Source of the DNA: Magnetococcales bacterium
GTDB taxonomy: Bacteria > Pseudomonadota > Magnetococcia > Magnetococcales > JADFWU01
Assembly (NCBI GenBank): GCA_015234045.1
Contig: JADFWU010000008.1
Location: forward strand, 1 to 64,000
Reading direction: 5' to 3'
DNA: 64,000 bases
The stretch's first letter is position 1. Every line of letters begins with the position of its first letter. Of this stretch, positions 53,515 through 62,073 are shown one piece after another. A program made the position numbers and the translations under genes. The notes beneath the pieces were generated by a model, which saw only the letters and a list, made by a program, of their open reading frames with translations, was not told where the DNA came from and ran no database searches.

Positions 53515-54729
53515 CTAAAAATATTTCTCCAACTTCAATTCGAGATAAGCATCTCGACGAAATGCATATAACGGCTCATCAGACTCAACGCCAATTTGTG
53601 CCCGCCCTTCTAAGGCCACTTTCAATGAATCACCAAATCGTCGGCTGGTTTCCAGAAGCACCGAACTACTTTGCGTATCCAGATCAACGACAATACCTGC
53701 CAACAATTCCGTACTATCCACATCATTCATGGCAAGCCGAGCACCCATCATTACATCGTTGGCAAACGGAATCGAACCACTGCCACCGCGATCATCAAAC
53801 AGATATTCTGTTAGCACTCCCAAATCAGCATCACTCTCTAAAACACCCACAACCGTATACTCAAAACCAAATGTCGCCGCCGTATAACGTCCACCAGGCT
53901 CACCCTGCCGTGAAATGGTTTCCAGTTTCCACAACCATGCATCCCAAGTAGCCTGAAGCGTCACACTGGTTTGATCGATTTGATGATAATAAGGCGCTAA
54001 AACCAGTGCTCCGTCATGCAGCGTTGGATGAAAAACCGGATCTCGGTCGGTACCTGAAAAATGTGAAGCACTGATATCCCAGCCGACCATATCAGTATCA
54101 AAACTATGCACCCAACGAATGGCCAGATCCTGATGCCACTGTTCAGCATTGGATTCATACTCGGTCAACGCATCAACAATTGGCAGAGCAAGGCGGTTAC
54201 GATCGCGCTGTTGAGCAAACACCCGCTCTCGGAAATAAGGCAATAGAAACAGATCCAACGTACCCCAATCCCGCACCAATGAAAGATTGACCATAGGCTG
54301 CCCCAACTTCTCTTCCCCATCGGGACGCGCCGCCAAATCGGTCTGATTAATGATATCCACCAGATGCTGGGATTCCGTCACACCCCAAAACACCTTGTTA
54401 ATACCCATGCGTAACTCCCAGTCACTGCCAACCAGAATCAGCAACAACTCACGCATATCAGGACGAACTCGGCTTGCATTACCATACCAATCAATATCAA
54501 AACGCGGCTTGAGAGTGGCAATCCACTCCAGGTCATCACCACCAGAACGACTCCACTCTGGTGCCACAGTAAACGTGGATTGAAGGTGGTTCTGTTCGCT
54601 GTGCAACGGTTGTTCAGCAAATCCGCGTAGCGTGGCCGCAACATGTCCAGAAAACGCCCACTCCTCAGCATATGCGCTATTGAACAACACGCTACACGCC
54701 AACAACAAGAACCACCGTTTCATCATCAC
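53515..54729 (-). CDS. Outer-membrane beta-barrel protein of an RND/LolA-type cluster
   Basis: This 404-residue protein has a signal peptide (cleavage after NSAYA), alternating beta-strand patterns throughout, and a C-terminal aromatic residue in ELKLEKYF, the usual barrel-assembly signal. It overlaps the LolA-like gene by ATGA and is the last gene of a three-gene operon with an MMPL-type pump. It may be the outer-membrane exit or receptor for the exported lipid-like substrate; the substrate is unknown. Confidence 0.8.
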   Translation of the reverse strand: MMMKRWFLLLACSVLFNSAYAEEWAFSGHVAATLRGFAEQPLHSEQNHLQSTFTVAPEWSRSGGDDLEWIATLKPRFDIDWYGNASRVRPDMRELLLILVGSDWELRMGINKVFWGVTESQHLVDIINQTDLAARPDGEEKLGQPMVNLSLVRDWGTLDLFLLPYFRERVFAQQRDRNRLALPIVDALTEYESNAEQWHQDLAIRWVHSFDTDMVGWDISASHFSGTDRDPVFHPTLHDGALVLAPYYHQIDQTSVTLQATWDAWLWKLETISRQGEPGGRYTAATFGFEYTVVGVLESDADLGVLTEYLFDDRGGSGSIPFANDVMMGARLAMNDVDSTELLAGIVVDLDTQSSSVLLETSRRFGDSLKVALEGRAQIGVESDEPLYAFRRDAYLELKLEKYF

Positions 54730-55514
54730 CGTGCCCGTTTCAGACTGTTTCTGTTGAAATCATTATCCACAAGGCCTGTGCGAAATTTGATATCAGACCA
54801 GATCAGTGTGGTACTTTTTCCGGTCTGCTGATTTTCCATCAATATTTTATGAGAACGCCAGTATTGATCCAAATACTGGTGATACTCTTGAAAAATCTGA
54901 GTTTTAAGAAGTGATCCCTTGCGGTCAAAATAGTGGATCTGCTGTGGACGATATTCCGACTTATCCAACCACATCTCCTGGCGCGTATAACCGGAATGCT
55001 CATAAGCAGGCATCCGCTGGAGTACAAAACAGGGTAGATCATTGAGCGTCTCATCCCGCAACCAGCGATAGGTATATTTTTCAACTTCCTGAGAACTGAG
55101 ATCCTCAAAAGCAAACTCACTGCCCATGAATGGACCGGATTTATTCCGCGATGAGATCCGCTTAACCCGCTTCAGTGCAGGCAGATACATCCACTGTTCA
55201 TCCGGTTTCACCGCATGCGAAAAAGTCAGCATGGCCGTACCTTTGATATCCCGTGGCTTATTGAAGATCGACATGCTTTTATCACCGTCTCCATCCACTT
55301 CAAGAATCTTCAACTTCATGTGGCGTACACTCTCTTCACCACGACGGTTACGCAATGTCATCGTCATCTTTGCAACCATATCGCCGAAACCGGTATCCCG
55401 CTTATCCGCCTCTTGAGCAATCTGAAGCCCTTTTTCTTGATCTGTCTGAGCAAACCCCATCTGTGGTGCAAACAGGAGCGTGACAGCACATAACAACGGT
55501 GCAAAACGAATCAT
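54726..55514 (-). CDS. Outer-membrane lipoprotein-sorting-type (LolA-like) periplasmic protein
   Basis: This 262-residue protein has a signal peptide (cleavage after GFAQ) and family strings such as EADKRDTGFGDMVAKMTMTL and YLPALKRVKRISSRNKSG. It belongs to the LolA-like group commonly encoded with RND/MMPL transporters, where it is thought to carry hydrophobic cargo across the periplasm. It lies 4 bp after the MMPL gene. Confidence 0.9.
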   Translation of the reverse strand: MIRFAPLLCAVTLLFAPQMGFAQTDQEKGLQIAQEADKRDTGFGDMVAKMTMTLRNRRGEESVRHMKLKILEVDGDGDKSMSIFNKPRDIKGTAMLTFSHAVKPDEQWMYLPALKRVKRISSRNKSGPFMGSEFAFEDLSSQEVEKYTYRWLRDETLNDLPCFVLQRMPAYEHSGYTRQEMWLDKSEYRPQQIHYFDRKGSLLKTQIFQEYHQYLDQYWRSHKILMENQQTGKSTTLIWSDIKFRTGLVDNDFNRNSLKRAR

Positions 55515-55518
55515 AATC

Positions 55519-57822
55519 TTATCCTTTGCGAGTCATGGGTGAGCGATCCAAGGCCATGAGCAATGGTGGCAACAGGAAGAAATCTGCAAACAGGGCTAAA
55601 GCAATAGTCAAAGCAGTCAACAATCCCATACCGGAATTGAGCTTGAATGTGGAGAAGGTCAAAATCCAGAATCCGATAACCAGCACAATGGAGGTCACCA
55701 CAAGGGCAGTGCCAACATTGGAAAAAGCGTACCGTACCGCTGCTTGGCTATCCATATCCTTTTCCCGGCGGGCGCGAAGATATTTACTGAGAAAGTGAAC
55801 CGAATCATCCACCACAATACCCAGCGTCATTCCCGCCACCACTGAAAGCGCTAAACCAATCTCACCAACCAGCATACCCCAAAGTCCAAACGCCATTACC
55901 ATAGGGACCAAATTGGGAATCAGGCTGATCAATCCGATCCTAAGCGAGCGCAAAGCGATGATCATCACAAGAGAGATCAATACCAGCGCAACAAACGAAC
56001 CCAGCAACATGGAACTGATATTCCGTTTGCCTATATGAGAAAACATGACAGTCGGGCTGGAACCATCCACATGCATGCTTGCCGGTGTGTTACGCTTTAA
56101 CCAACTGTTGGCCCGCTGTTCTATCTCCAATATCTGATTGGAAGACAGATTATGCAGAGTCACAGAGAGCCGTGTACGAGATTTGTCAACACTCAATTGG
56201 TTGTTTAAATCCAATCCATATGGCAGTGACATTTCGTAAAGCAGAAGATATTGAGCAGCAAGTTCCTTATTATCCGGCAGCCGGTAATAGGCTGGATCAT
56301 CACCATGCATATTTTTGTTTAATCGCTTGAAGGTATCGGTGATGGTATTGACATTCATCACCTCGGGCTGTTGTCGATACCATTGAGCAAACCGTTCTAC
56401 ATTGGCCAGGAACTCAGGCTGTGCCACACCATTGGATTGTCCGGAATCAAGGGAGTAGTCGATCATATAGATACCGGTCAGCCGTTCGGATGAGAAATCC
56501 GTTGCTTGCCGAAAATCCATACTCTTATCGAAATATTTAACGAATTCATCATTCAACTCATTGTTGGGTACAAAAGCCGACAAACCCAACACCAAGCCAC
56601 CAACACCAACAAACAATAATGAACGGCGCTTGATAACAAACTCAGACAGCTTGTTCATTGCCAAGGTAGAGGACGCATGTGAAGCGCCCTTTTTGACTGG
56701 CAACAGCGAAGCCAGCGCAGGCAGAAACCAAACCGAATAAATGAACGCTGCCGTCACACCCATGGCGACCATATTGCCCAGATCACGAAAGGGCGGCGCA
56801 TCAGAGAAGTTCATACTCAAAAAACCAATTGCGGTGGTCAGACTGGTAAGAAATACCGGCTGAAAATTAATCCGCAAACTTTCGTTGATGGCGTTCTGCT
56901 TGGAGATCCCCTGATTGCGATACAACAATAAATAAGTGACAAACAGATGTACACAGTCCGCCACAGCCATGGTCATCACAATGGTCGGCACAGCTGACGT
57001 GGGGCCAGAAAGAGAAAAACCCAGCCAACCCGACAATCCCATAGTGGTAATAATAGAGAACATAATGACCAGAAACGTGACACCTATGGCCGTTACAGAA
57101 CGCATAAGCAGGTATAACGCCACAATGATTGCCAAAAACATCAACGGAACCAACGTCGCCATATCCCGTTTTGCTGACTCAGGAAAGGCGTTGTTCATCA
57201 TCACCATACCTGTCAGGTGAACGGTGATATCCGGGTATCGGCTTTGAAAATCCTTTGCCATGGCGCGAGCAAATTGAGCCACCTCAGGGACTTCCTTCTG
57301 CTTGTCCACACCAGGAAGCTGAATGGTAGCACTCACACCCGTCACATCCCCTTCCGGGGCAACTAACCGCCCAACAAGAAGTGGTTCATTGAGTGCAACT
57401 TGTCGAATCTTATTCAATTGATTCTGTGTTAACGCGCCAGCATCCTCCACCAGATCAGCCACCACCAAGTCATCCTCTTCCGCCTCGGTGTGCTGAAAGT
57501 TGGTCAGCGAATCTACACGGATTGAGTAGGGCAACTGCCAAGAGGCCTTGGTCAATTCTTTCACCATGGCCAGCGTCTCTTTGGAAAAAACCGTGCCCGC
57601 TTTCGGCTCTAAGACAAACAGTACATTGTCAGTTTTGGTATAGGTGTCCTGAAGCTCTTCAAAGGCCATCAGATGCGGGTTGTCCGCACTGAAGAATATG
57701 CGGTAATCACTATCAAATTTGAGGTTTTTTGCACCAAAACCGGCAGCCACCACCAGAAAAAGCGTTGAAACAATGACAAACCAGCGGTTCTTTAATACCC
57801 AGGAGGTATAACTTTGAACCAT
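55519..57822 (-). CDS. MMPL/RND-family lipid-type exporter
   Basis: This 767-residue protein has twelve predicted helices in two sets, each with an SSD-like block: GPTSAVPTIVMTMAVADCVHLF and GMTLGIVVDDSVHFLSKYL. That size and pattern match the COG1033/HpnN-like RND group, which moves lipids such as hopanoids. It is the first gene of the operon with the LolA-like and barrel proteins. The substrate is not shown by the sequence. Confidence 0.92.
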   Translation of the reverse strand: MVQSYTSWVLKNRWFVIVSTLFLVVAAGFGAKNLKFDSDYRIFFSADNPHLMAFEELQDTYTKTDNVLFVLEPKAGTVFSKETLAMVKELTKASWQLPYSIRVDSLTNFQHTEAEEDDLVVADLVEDAGALTQNQLNKIRQVALNEPLLVGRLVAPEGDVTGVSATIQLPGVDKQKEVPEVAQFARAMAKDFQSRYPDITVHLTGMVMMNNAFPESAKRDMATLVPLMFLAIIVALYLLMRSVTAIGVTFLVIMFSIITTMGLSGWLGFSLSGPTSAVPTIVMTMAVADCVHLFVTYLLLYRNQGISKQNAINESLRINFQPVFLTSLTTAIGFLSMNFSDAPPFRDLGNMVAMGVTAAFIYSVWFLPALASLLPVKKGASHASSTLAMNKLSEFVIKRRSLLFVGVGGLVLGLSAFVPNNELNDEFVKYFDKSMDFRQATDFSSERLTGIYMIDYSLDSGQSNGVAQPEFLANVERFAQWYRQQPEVMNVNTITDTFKRLNKNMHGDDPAYYRLPDNKELAAQYLLLYEMSLPYGLDLNNQLSVDKSRTRLSVTLHNLSSNQILEIEQRANSWLKRNTPASMHVDGSSPTVMFSHIGKRNISSMLLGSFVALVLISLVMIIALRSLRIGLISLIPNLVPMVMAFGLWGMLVGEIGLALSVVAGMTLGIVVDDSVHFLSKYLRARREKDMDSQAAVRYAFSNVGTALVVTSIVLVIGFWILTFSTFKLNSGMGLLTALTIALALFADFFLLPPLLMALDRSPMTRKG

Positions 57823-58095
57823 TTCTTTTTGTCCTTTCTGAGGCCATTATAAGCTTTTTTTATCTATTATTAATAATGAATTAGCCTATTAACGCCTGTT
57901 TGGGGGTTATAATAATTGATCAGAGTTCATAGTATTCCTCAACTCTCATGGTGTCACAAGGTAAACGACACCGTTGAACACCATTTTCATGGATCAGAAT
58001 TCTTTATCCAGATACTCAGAAATCTACGTTTTAAGGTGTATTGTCAAACAGAAGGGGCAAGAGAACAGCAAGGAAGAGATGCAGAATAAAAGGAA
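57823..58095. other. Intergenic region upstream of the MMPL operon
   Basis: AT-rich sequence with no gene. It should contain the promoter for the minus-strand MMPL operon, but I see no convincing -35/-10 pair. Confidence 0.4.
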
Positions 58096-58157
58096 AAAAT
58101 AAAATAAAAAAAATGGCGGGATGAAAAACCGAAATCCGGCCAATCAACCCGCCATTA
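58096..58157 (-). terminator. Terminator after sixA
   Basis: The stem AATGGCGGG / CCCGCCATT (with a small inner CCG/CGG stem) is followed on the minus strand by a long T-rich tract. It lies 37 bp after the sixA stop. Confidence 0.8.
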
Positions 58158-58192
58158 TTTAGTTGACACTGTTTTTTATCAGAAAATTCCTA

Positions 58193-58705
58193 TCACAACT
58201 CTCTAGGATGCTGTACTTTATTCAACTCCGCACACCCTTCTTTGAGGTCTGTCCAATTATCTGGCATGTTCAGATGGACTACGGTGGCGGTCTTGACGGC
58301 ACCAGCATCAAAACTGCCGCCAGGAAAACCACCAACCAGATAGTGAAACAGGAACTCAAGTCCGGGGTTGTGGCCAACAATCATCGCCCGTTTTGCTTCT
58401 GGCGGTGTTTCGCTGAGAACCTCTAGAAGATCATCGGTTCCAGCGTGATAGATGCGCATATCCAAGTTAATCTGCTCTTTGGGAATGCCCATCTTTTTCG
58501 TAGCTAGCTTTACGGTCTGTTTAGCCCGTTTGGCTGGAGAAGAGACAATATAGTCAGGATGCATTGACTGCTTCTTCATCCATTTGCCCATCTTAGGCGC
58601 GGACTTCAGGCCACGTTTTGCCAAGGGACGTTCAAAGTCAGTGACTGCATCGGTATCCCATGCGGATTTAGCATGCCGCAAGATGATCAGTTCTCGGCCC
58701 ATCAA
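58193..58705 (-). CDS. sixA: SixA-like phosphohistidine phosphatase
   Basis: This 170-residue histidine phosphatase has the catalytic motif LRHAKSAWDT (Arg10-His11) and a second active-site block MIVGHNPGLEFL. SixA removes phosphate from Hpt-type phosphohistidines in phosphorelays. The hybrid kinase at 5948 has such an Hpt domain, but a link is speculative. It is a single gene. Confidence 0.9.
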   Translation of the reverse strand: MMGRELIILRHAKSAWDTDAVTDFERPLAKRGLKSAPKMGKWMKKQSMHPDYIVSSPAKRAKQTVKLATKKMGIPKEQINLDMRIYHAGTDDLLEVLSETPPEAKRAMIVGHNPGLEFLFHYLVGGFPGGSFDAGAVKTATVVHLNMPDNWTDLKEGCAELNKVQHPREL

Positions 58706-58937
58706 TGATCCCCTGTCAGAATGTACAAAAATAGATATAAATTTATCTATTTATTGGTTTTATAGTTATGTTGCGTAAGAGAGTAACAGTGCTGTACACG
58801 TCAAAAAAACGGTCATCTACCTCAACGTAATGAAAAGATTTTCCGTTCATTGACACACGAAGCACATAAGCAGATTTTAATATGGAAATGATACTCAGGG
58901 AAGAGGTGCTGAGGGATTTTTTACTTTTAATGTGCAG

Positions 58938-59009
58938 TTCATTTTATGGACTTCCCAGGAAAGTATACCCCACGGTGGTTTTTTTCCTAGGAAGTCCATA
59001 CAAAATGAA
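58938..59009. repeat. Long imperfect inverted repeat
   Basis: The arm TTCATTTTATGGACTTCCCA at 58938 pairs with CCTAGGAAGTCCATACAAAA ending just before 59009; about 25 positions per arm match, with a 2-nt bulge. The loop holds CCCCACGGTGG. It could be a transposon relic, an operator or the 5' part of the adjacent RNA. Confidence 0.6.
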
Positions 59010-59018
59010 GGTAAAGTA

Positions 59019-59170
59019 CTGGGTGGCCTCAAACCGTCTAGGATAACGGCGCCGCGATTTCCCTGGTCTTCCGTGTTAACCCGAAAGGCCAGGGTATTGT
59101 ATTAACGACCCACCCAGATATTCCAATGTTGGGGACATGCCTCACATGTCTCCGACGTTGGCTTTTTTTT
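59019..59170 (+). ncRNA. Candidate structured non-coding RNA with terminator
   Basis: An outer stem CTGGGTGG (59019-59026) pairs with CCACCCAG (59110-59117) and encloses an inner stem CCCTGG (59061-59066) / CCAGGG (59089-59094) and a GC-rich element GGCGCC. A very strong intrinsic terminator follows directly. No ORF crosses it. I tried to match it to tmRNA, 6S, RNase P, SRP RNA and common riboswitches and found none of their signature strings. Class unknown. Confidence 0.6.
59123..59170 (+). terminator. Strong intrinsic terminator of the candidate RNA
   Basis: A 17-bp stem with G-U pairs (CCAATGTTGGGGACATG / CATGTCTCCGACGTTGG), loop CCTCA, is followed by C and T8. Confidence 0.9.
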
Positions 59171-59505
59171 CCTGTTTCCTAATATCAGGAAAGCCGCTGT
59201 CGGCAACGTTCATATCTAATTTTCTCTGTACTGGCTGCGTTTAGCCTGGACGCTGTTGTATAAAGCAACCTGTGTACCAAACTGCTAACCTTTCAGCCAA
59301 TCTTTTGCATCATCCCTGAACAATCCTTGAATTCATCATTCATAACACATTGACTTACAAAGATAAACAGCACGTTAGTCCAAACCACTCATTGTGCCCT
59401 ATTTCCTTGTAAAATCGTTGACCGCACCCCTTAACAGATTCGATTTCCCTATTGATATGTCATATAATCGGCAGAATTCAGACACTCCATCAGGTAACTA
59501 TTGCC
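59171..59505. other. Non-coding gap before the phage-like block
   Basis: About 335 bp with no credible gene. It may include the boundary of the phage-like region, but I see no clear attachment-site repeat. Confidence 0.35.
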
Positions 59506-61080
59506 TTACTGACGCTCAAGTTTCTCAACATGCTCTACTGATCGGCTATTGCTTGGATCAACTAAAGCCTTTTTTTCATTTTTCAGGTCAATACTCTTAC
59601 TAATTCCAGCAAATAGTTGACCGCTTTCTGCGTGACCTTTTTCCAGAAGATCTGTCATAACCTTTTGATTTCTCTCCAACCAACCTCCAAGATACGTTTC
59701 TTGATCCTGGTACTGAAGAAATACAGGCAACACACGAACAAGCAGCGGTTTAACTGCTGTATCCACGAGCGAAAGCACGCCTTGCAGGCCAACCATACTT
59801 TGCCATTTTGCCAAAATCCCAACCGCACCCCAAAAGGCGATACTGTTTTCTGGCGCAAAATCCGCCAACGCCCGACTGATCTGACCACGTACCCAGGGAT
59901 CAATATTGGCAGGTCCGCCGAGTCTGTTGAGAATTCTGACAATTTCATCTATGTTTTCAAAGATATTTAGACCTCTATCTTGCAAGAAAGTTCCTAAATG
60001 ATGCCTGATCAGCTTGGAATCCAATGGCAATAAGCCTAAATTCATGGCACGAATGCGGTTTAATGCCAATGATTGCTCTTGAAGCACCATTAATTGACGT
60101 TGCGCACGGTTTAACAAGCGTGGCCAATGGGCAGAAGGACCAAAACGGCTCATCAATCCGGGCACATCATAAACGATCATCACTGCCAACTGCCCAGGAT
60201 CTTTACTCTGTTGAATGATGGTATCCAACAGATCGGCCAATTCGGCGACATTGAACTGCAACAGAGTATGATATCGATTATTGAGCTGTTTCCACACCAG
60301 CTGACAGGGTTCAGGAAAGCGCTGATTGAAACTTTCTGTTTCAGTACCACTACCCGCCTCTCCCAGCCAATTGATCAATCGGATAATGCGACTGGTACTC
60401 TGTGCGGCGGCTATCAAACTATTGATGACTAATCCGGGGCCAGCGCCTGGTCGATTTGGGGTCAATGTGGTACGTTGCCGAAAATGTTCAATAAGATCTG
60501 TTGGATCAAGTTCATCAAACCGATTATCCAATATCTGATCATGGTCTTGAATAGCCAACCAAAGCATACGGCGCATCTGTGCGATACGGTGTTGATGTCG
60601 CGCTGGATCAATCCCCTCTTCAAAAGTAGTGATCACCGCTTCATCAGCAGTCTGGCTATACAGTTTACCGGGTTGATGATCGACAGCCTGTTTGAGAAAC
60701 CCATTGACCGTGAGATCAAAATCTTCCTCAATACTTAAGCTTGGTAACACGTGATTGAGGAAATCCACCTTCAACAGGCTCGCCTGTTTTTGTCGCTGAC
60801 TCTCTGCCAGCGCCTGTGTCATTGGATCACTCTTTTCTACTGCCATATGATCATCAGCCAGCTGTTGTGCTTTATCATGTGTGTCATCACCAGACATCCA
60901 TTTCCGAACGACATCCTGAAGTCCATGCACACTGTCGGTAGAGAGCGCAGAAGTCCAAGGCGCAACGTTCAAAGGCAGTGCAGATCTGGAACGACTGTAA
61001 AAAGAGCCATCCTGCCTTGGCATACCTTGTCTAAAACCGGCTGTTTGGGAAGGACGATTTAGATTCTGTGGCGTACTCAT
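59506..61080 (-). CDS. Unknown 524-residue protein of the phage-like block
   Basis: I do not recognise this protein. The first 110 residues look disordered and polar; the rest is mainly helical, with LVINSLIAAAQSTSRIIRLI, LGLLPLDSKLIRHHLGTFLQ and AFWGAVGILAKWQSMVGLQG. There is no signal peptide. Codon use resembles the neighbours. It is the last gene of a minus-strand series beginning with the RNA polymerase. Size and position would suit a phage structural or replication protein, but this is only inference. Confidence 0.65.
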   Translation of the reverse strand: MSTPQNLNRPSQTAGFRQGMPRQDGSFYSRSRSALPLNVAPWTSALSTDSVHGLQDVVRKWMSGDDTHDKAQQLADDHMAVEKSDPMTQALAESQRQKQASLLKVDFLNHVLPSLSIEEDFDLTVNGFLKQAVDHQPGKLYSQTADEAVITTFEEGIDPARHQHRIAQMRRMLWLAIQDHDQILDNRFDELDPTDLIEHFRQRTTLTPNRPGAGPGLVINSLIAAAQSTSRIIRLINWLGEAGSGTETESFNQRFPEPCQLVWKQLNNRYHTLLQFNVAELADLLDTIIQQSKDPGQLAVMIVYDVPGLMSRFGPSAHWPRLLNRAQRQLMVLQEQSLALNRIRAMNLGLLPLDSKLIRHHLGTFLQDRGLNIFENIDEIVRILNRLGGPANIDPWVRGQISRALADFAPENSIAFWGAVGILAKWQSMVGLQGVLSLVDTAVKPLLVRVLPVFLQYQDQETYLGGWLERNQKVMTDLLEKGHAESGQLFAGISKSIDLKNEKKALVDPSNSRSVEHVEKLERQ

Positions 61081-61097
61081 CTATGATCTCTCTATTA

Positions 61098-61328
61098 TTA
61101 ATATTTTTGACTATGCGAACATGTCGCACAAGACATCTCTGCTCTATTGTTCTCCAGGCAGGTTGCGCAGGAGATTTTGGGTTTTTCAGAATATTCTGAG
61201 AATTCACCATCGTTTGCACTACTCTGAACCGCTTCACGATAGATCCATTGCGGCGATCCATCTGCATTAATCCCTACCATTATGTAAGTGCCCTTTTGAT
61301 CCTGTACGAATAGATCAAACCTGCTCAT
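61098..61328 (-). CDS. Small Cys-rich protein, 76 residues
   Basis: The start at 61328 overlaps the end of the ssDNA-binding gene by 14 bp and has GGAG upstream. The C-terminal half has two CxxC pairs, SCATCLENNRAEMSCATC, which could bind zinc; the N-terminal half contains FDLFVQDQKGTYIMVGINAD. Function is unknown. Placement next to the ssDNA-binding gene suggests a role in phage DNA handling. Confidence 0.65.
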   Translation of the reverse strand: MSRFDLFVQDQKGTYIMVGINADGSPQWIYREAVQSSANDGEFSEYSEKPKISCATCLENNRAEMSCATCSHSQKY

Positions 61329-61926
61329 GCCAATTCTCCGTGGGGATTGGTTGAGGTACGCGCGACATCGGAATGGGAAAAGATGTTTGCTTTGGATGCG
61401 ATGGGAACAAATCTTCAGCATTAGCGGGCTGGAAAGGCCGCCGTTGCATCAACTGAACACCACGCAACCGCAGTGCAATACCGCTGGGTTTGCGATCCAG
61501 ACCATACGCCTGACATGTAACTGAAAGTCGGATCAGATCACCGGCACGCACATGAACACCAGCCTTCAGCTCATTTCTTTCTTCATCTACGATCACGGGT
61601 TGATACTGTGTTCTAGCGGTCACCAGGAAACGCCCTTTGAAGCGGTCTATCACCTCGCCTGTTTTTGGATTGATACGTTGGTTGCCATCCTGGTAGGGCA
61701 TATTGACCCACTCGGGCAACTCTCCATTTTCCGATGGCCATGCCACTTGAGCCAGTTGGATACAGCTATCCCGCAGCTCAATGAATCCAGGGTCATCAGG
61801 TTCCATCACCAGAGAGACTTTATAGCGTCCATCACTATGCCGATGACCAATATCGGGTCGATCCAACCAGACATGAGCGGCGGTTGCAGTTGTTGTCACC
61901 AATTGGATAGATTGATTTTCTTGCAT
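61315..61926 (-). CDS. Phage single-stranded DNA-binding protein (gp2.5/DUF2815-like)
   Basis: This protein of 203 residues is predicted beta-rich, with TARTQYQPVIVDEERNELKA and RAGDLIRLSVTCQAYG, similar to the DUF2815/T7 gp2.5-like OB-fold group. GAGG lies 8 nt before the ATG at 61926; a GTG three codons upstream is less likely. It lies between the phage-type RNA polymerase and a small Cys-rich gene, which supports the assignment. Confidence 0.65.
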   Translation of the reverse strand: MQENQSIQLVTTTATAAHVWLDRPDIGHRHSDGRYKVSLVMEPDDPGFIELRDSCIQLAQVAWPSENGELPEWVNMPYQDGNQRINPKTGEVIDRFKGRFLVTARTQYQPVIVDEERNELKAGVHVRAGDLIRLSVTCQAYGLDRKPSGIALRLRGVQLMQRRPFQPANAEDLFPSHPKQTSFPIPMSRVPQPIPTENWHEQV

Positions 61927-61960
61927 TTTTTTCACCTCGAATGAATTGTTATGTGTCTAG

Positions 61961-62062
61961 GAGTTACGCAGTTGAATGAATTTAGACAGCCTTTATTCCC
62001 GCAAAAGCAGGAGTGACAAATACGCCTTCTGACGCATGTTTCAACTGATAACTGAGTTACGC
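61961..62062. repeat. MITE-like element, copy D, inside the phage-like block
   Basis: The ends are GAGTTACGCAGTT and AACTGAGTTACGC, with the shared subterminal TTGAATGAATTT. It sits between the RNA polymerase and ssDNA-binding genes, 11 bp beyond the polymerase stop. Its presence shows the phage block has been resident long enough, or is closely related enough, to acquire a host repeat. Confidence 0.75.
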
Positions 62063-62073
62063 TTAGAATCTTC

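Noticed and set aside
59019-59170. tmRNA, 6S RNA, RNase P RNA or SRP RNA
   Set aside because: None of the signature sequences of these RNAs is present and the length is unsuitable.
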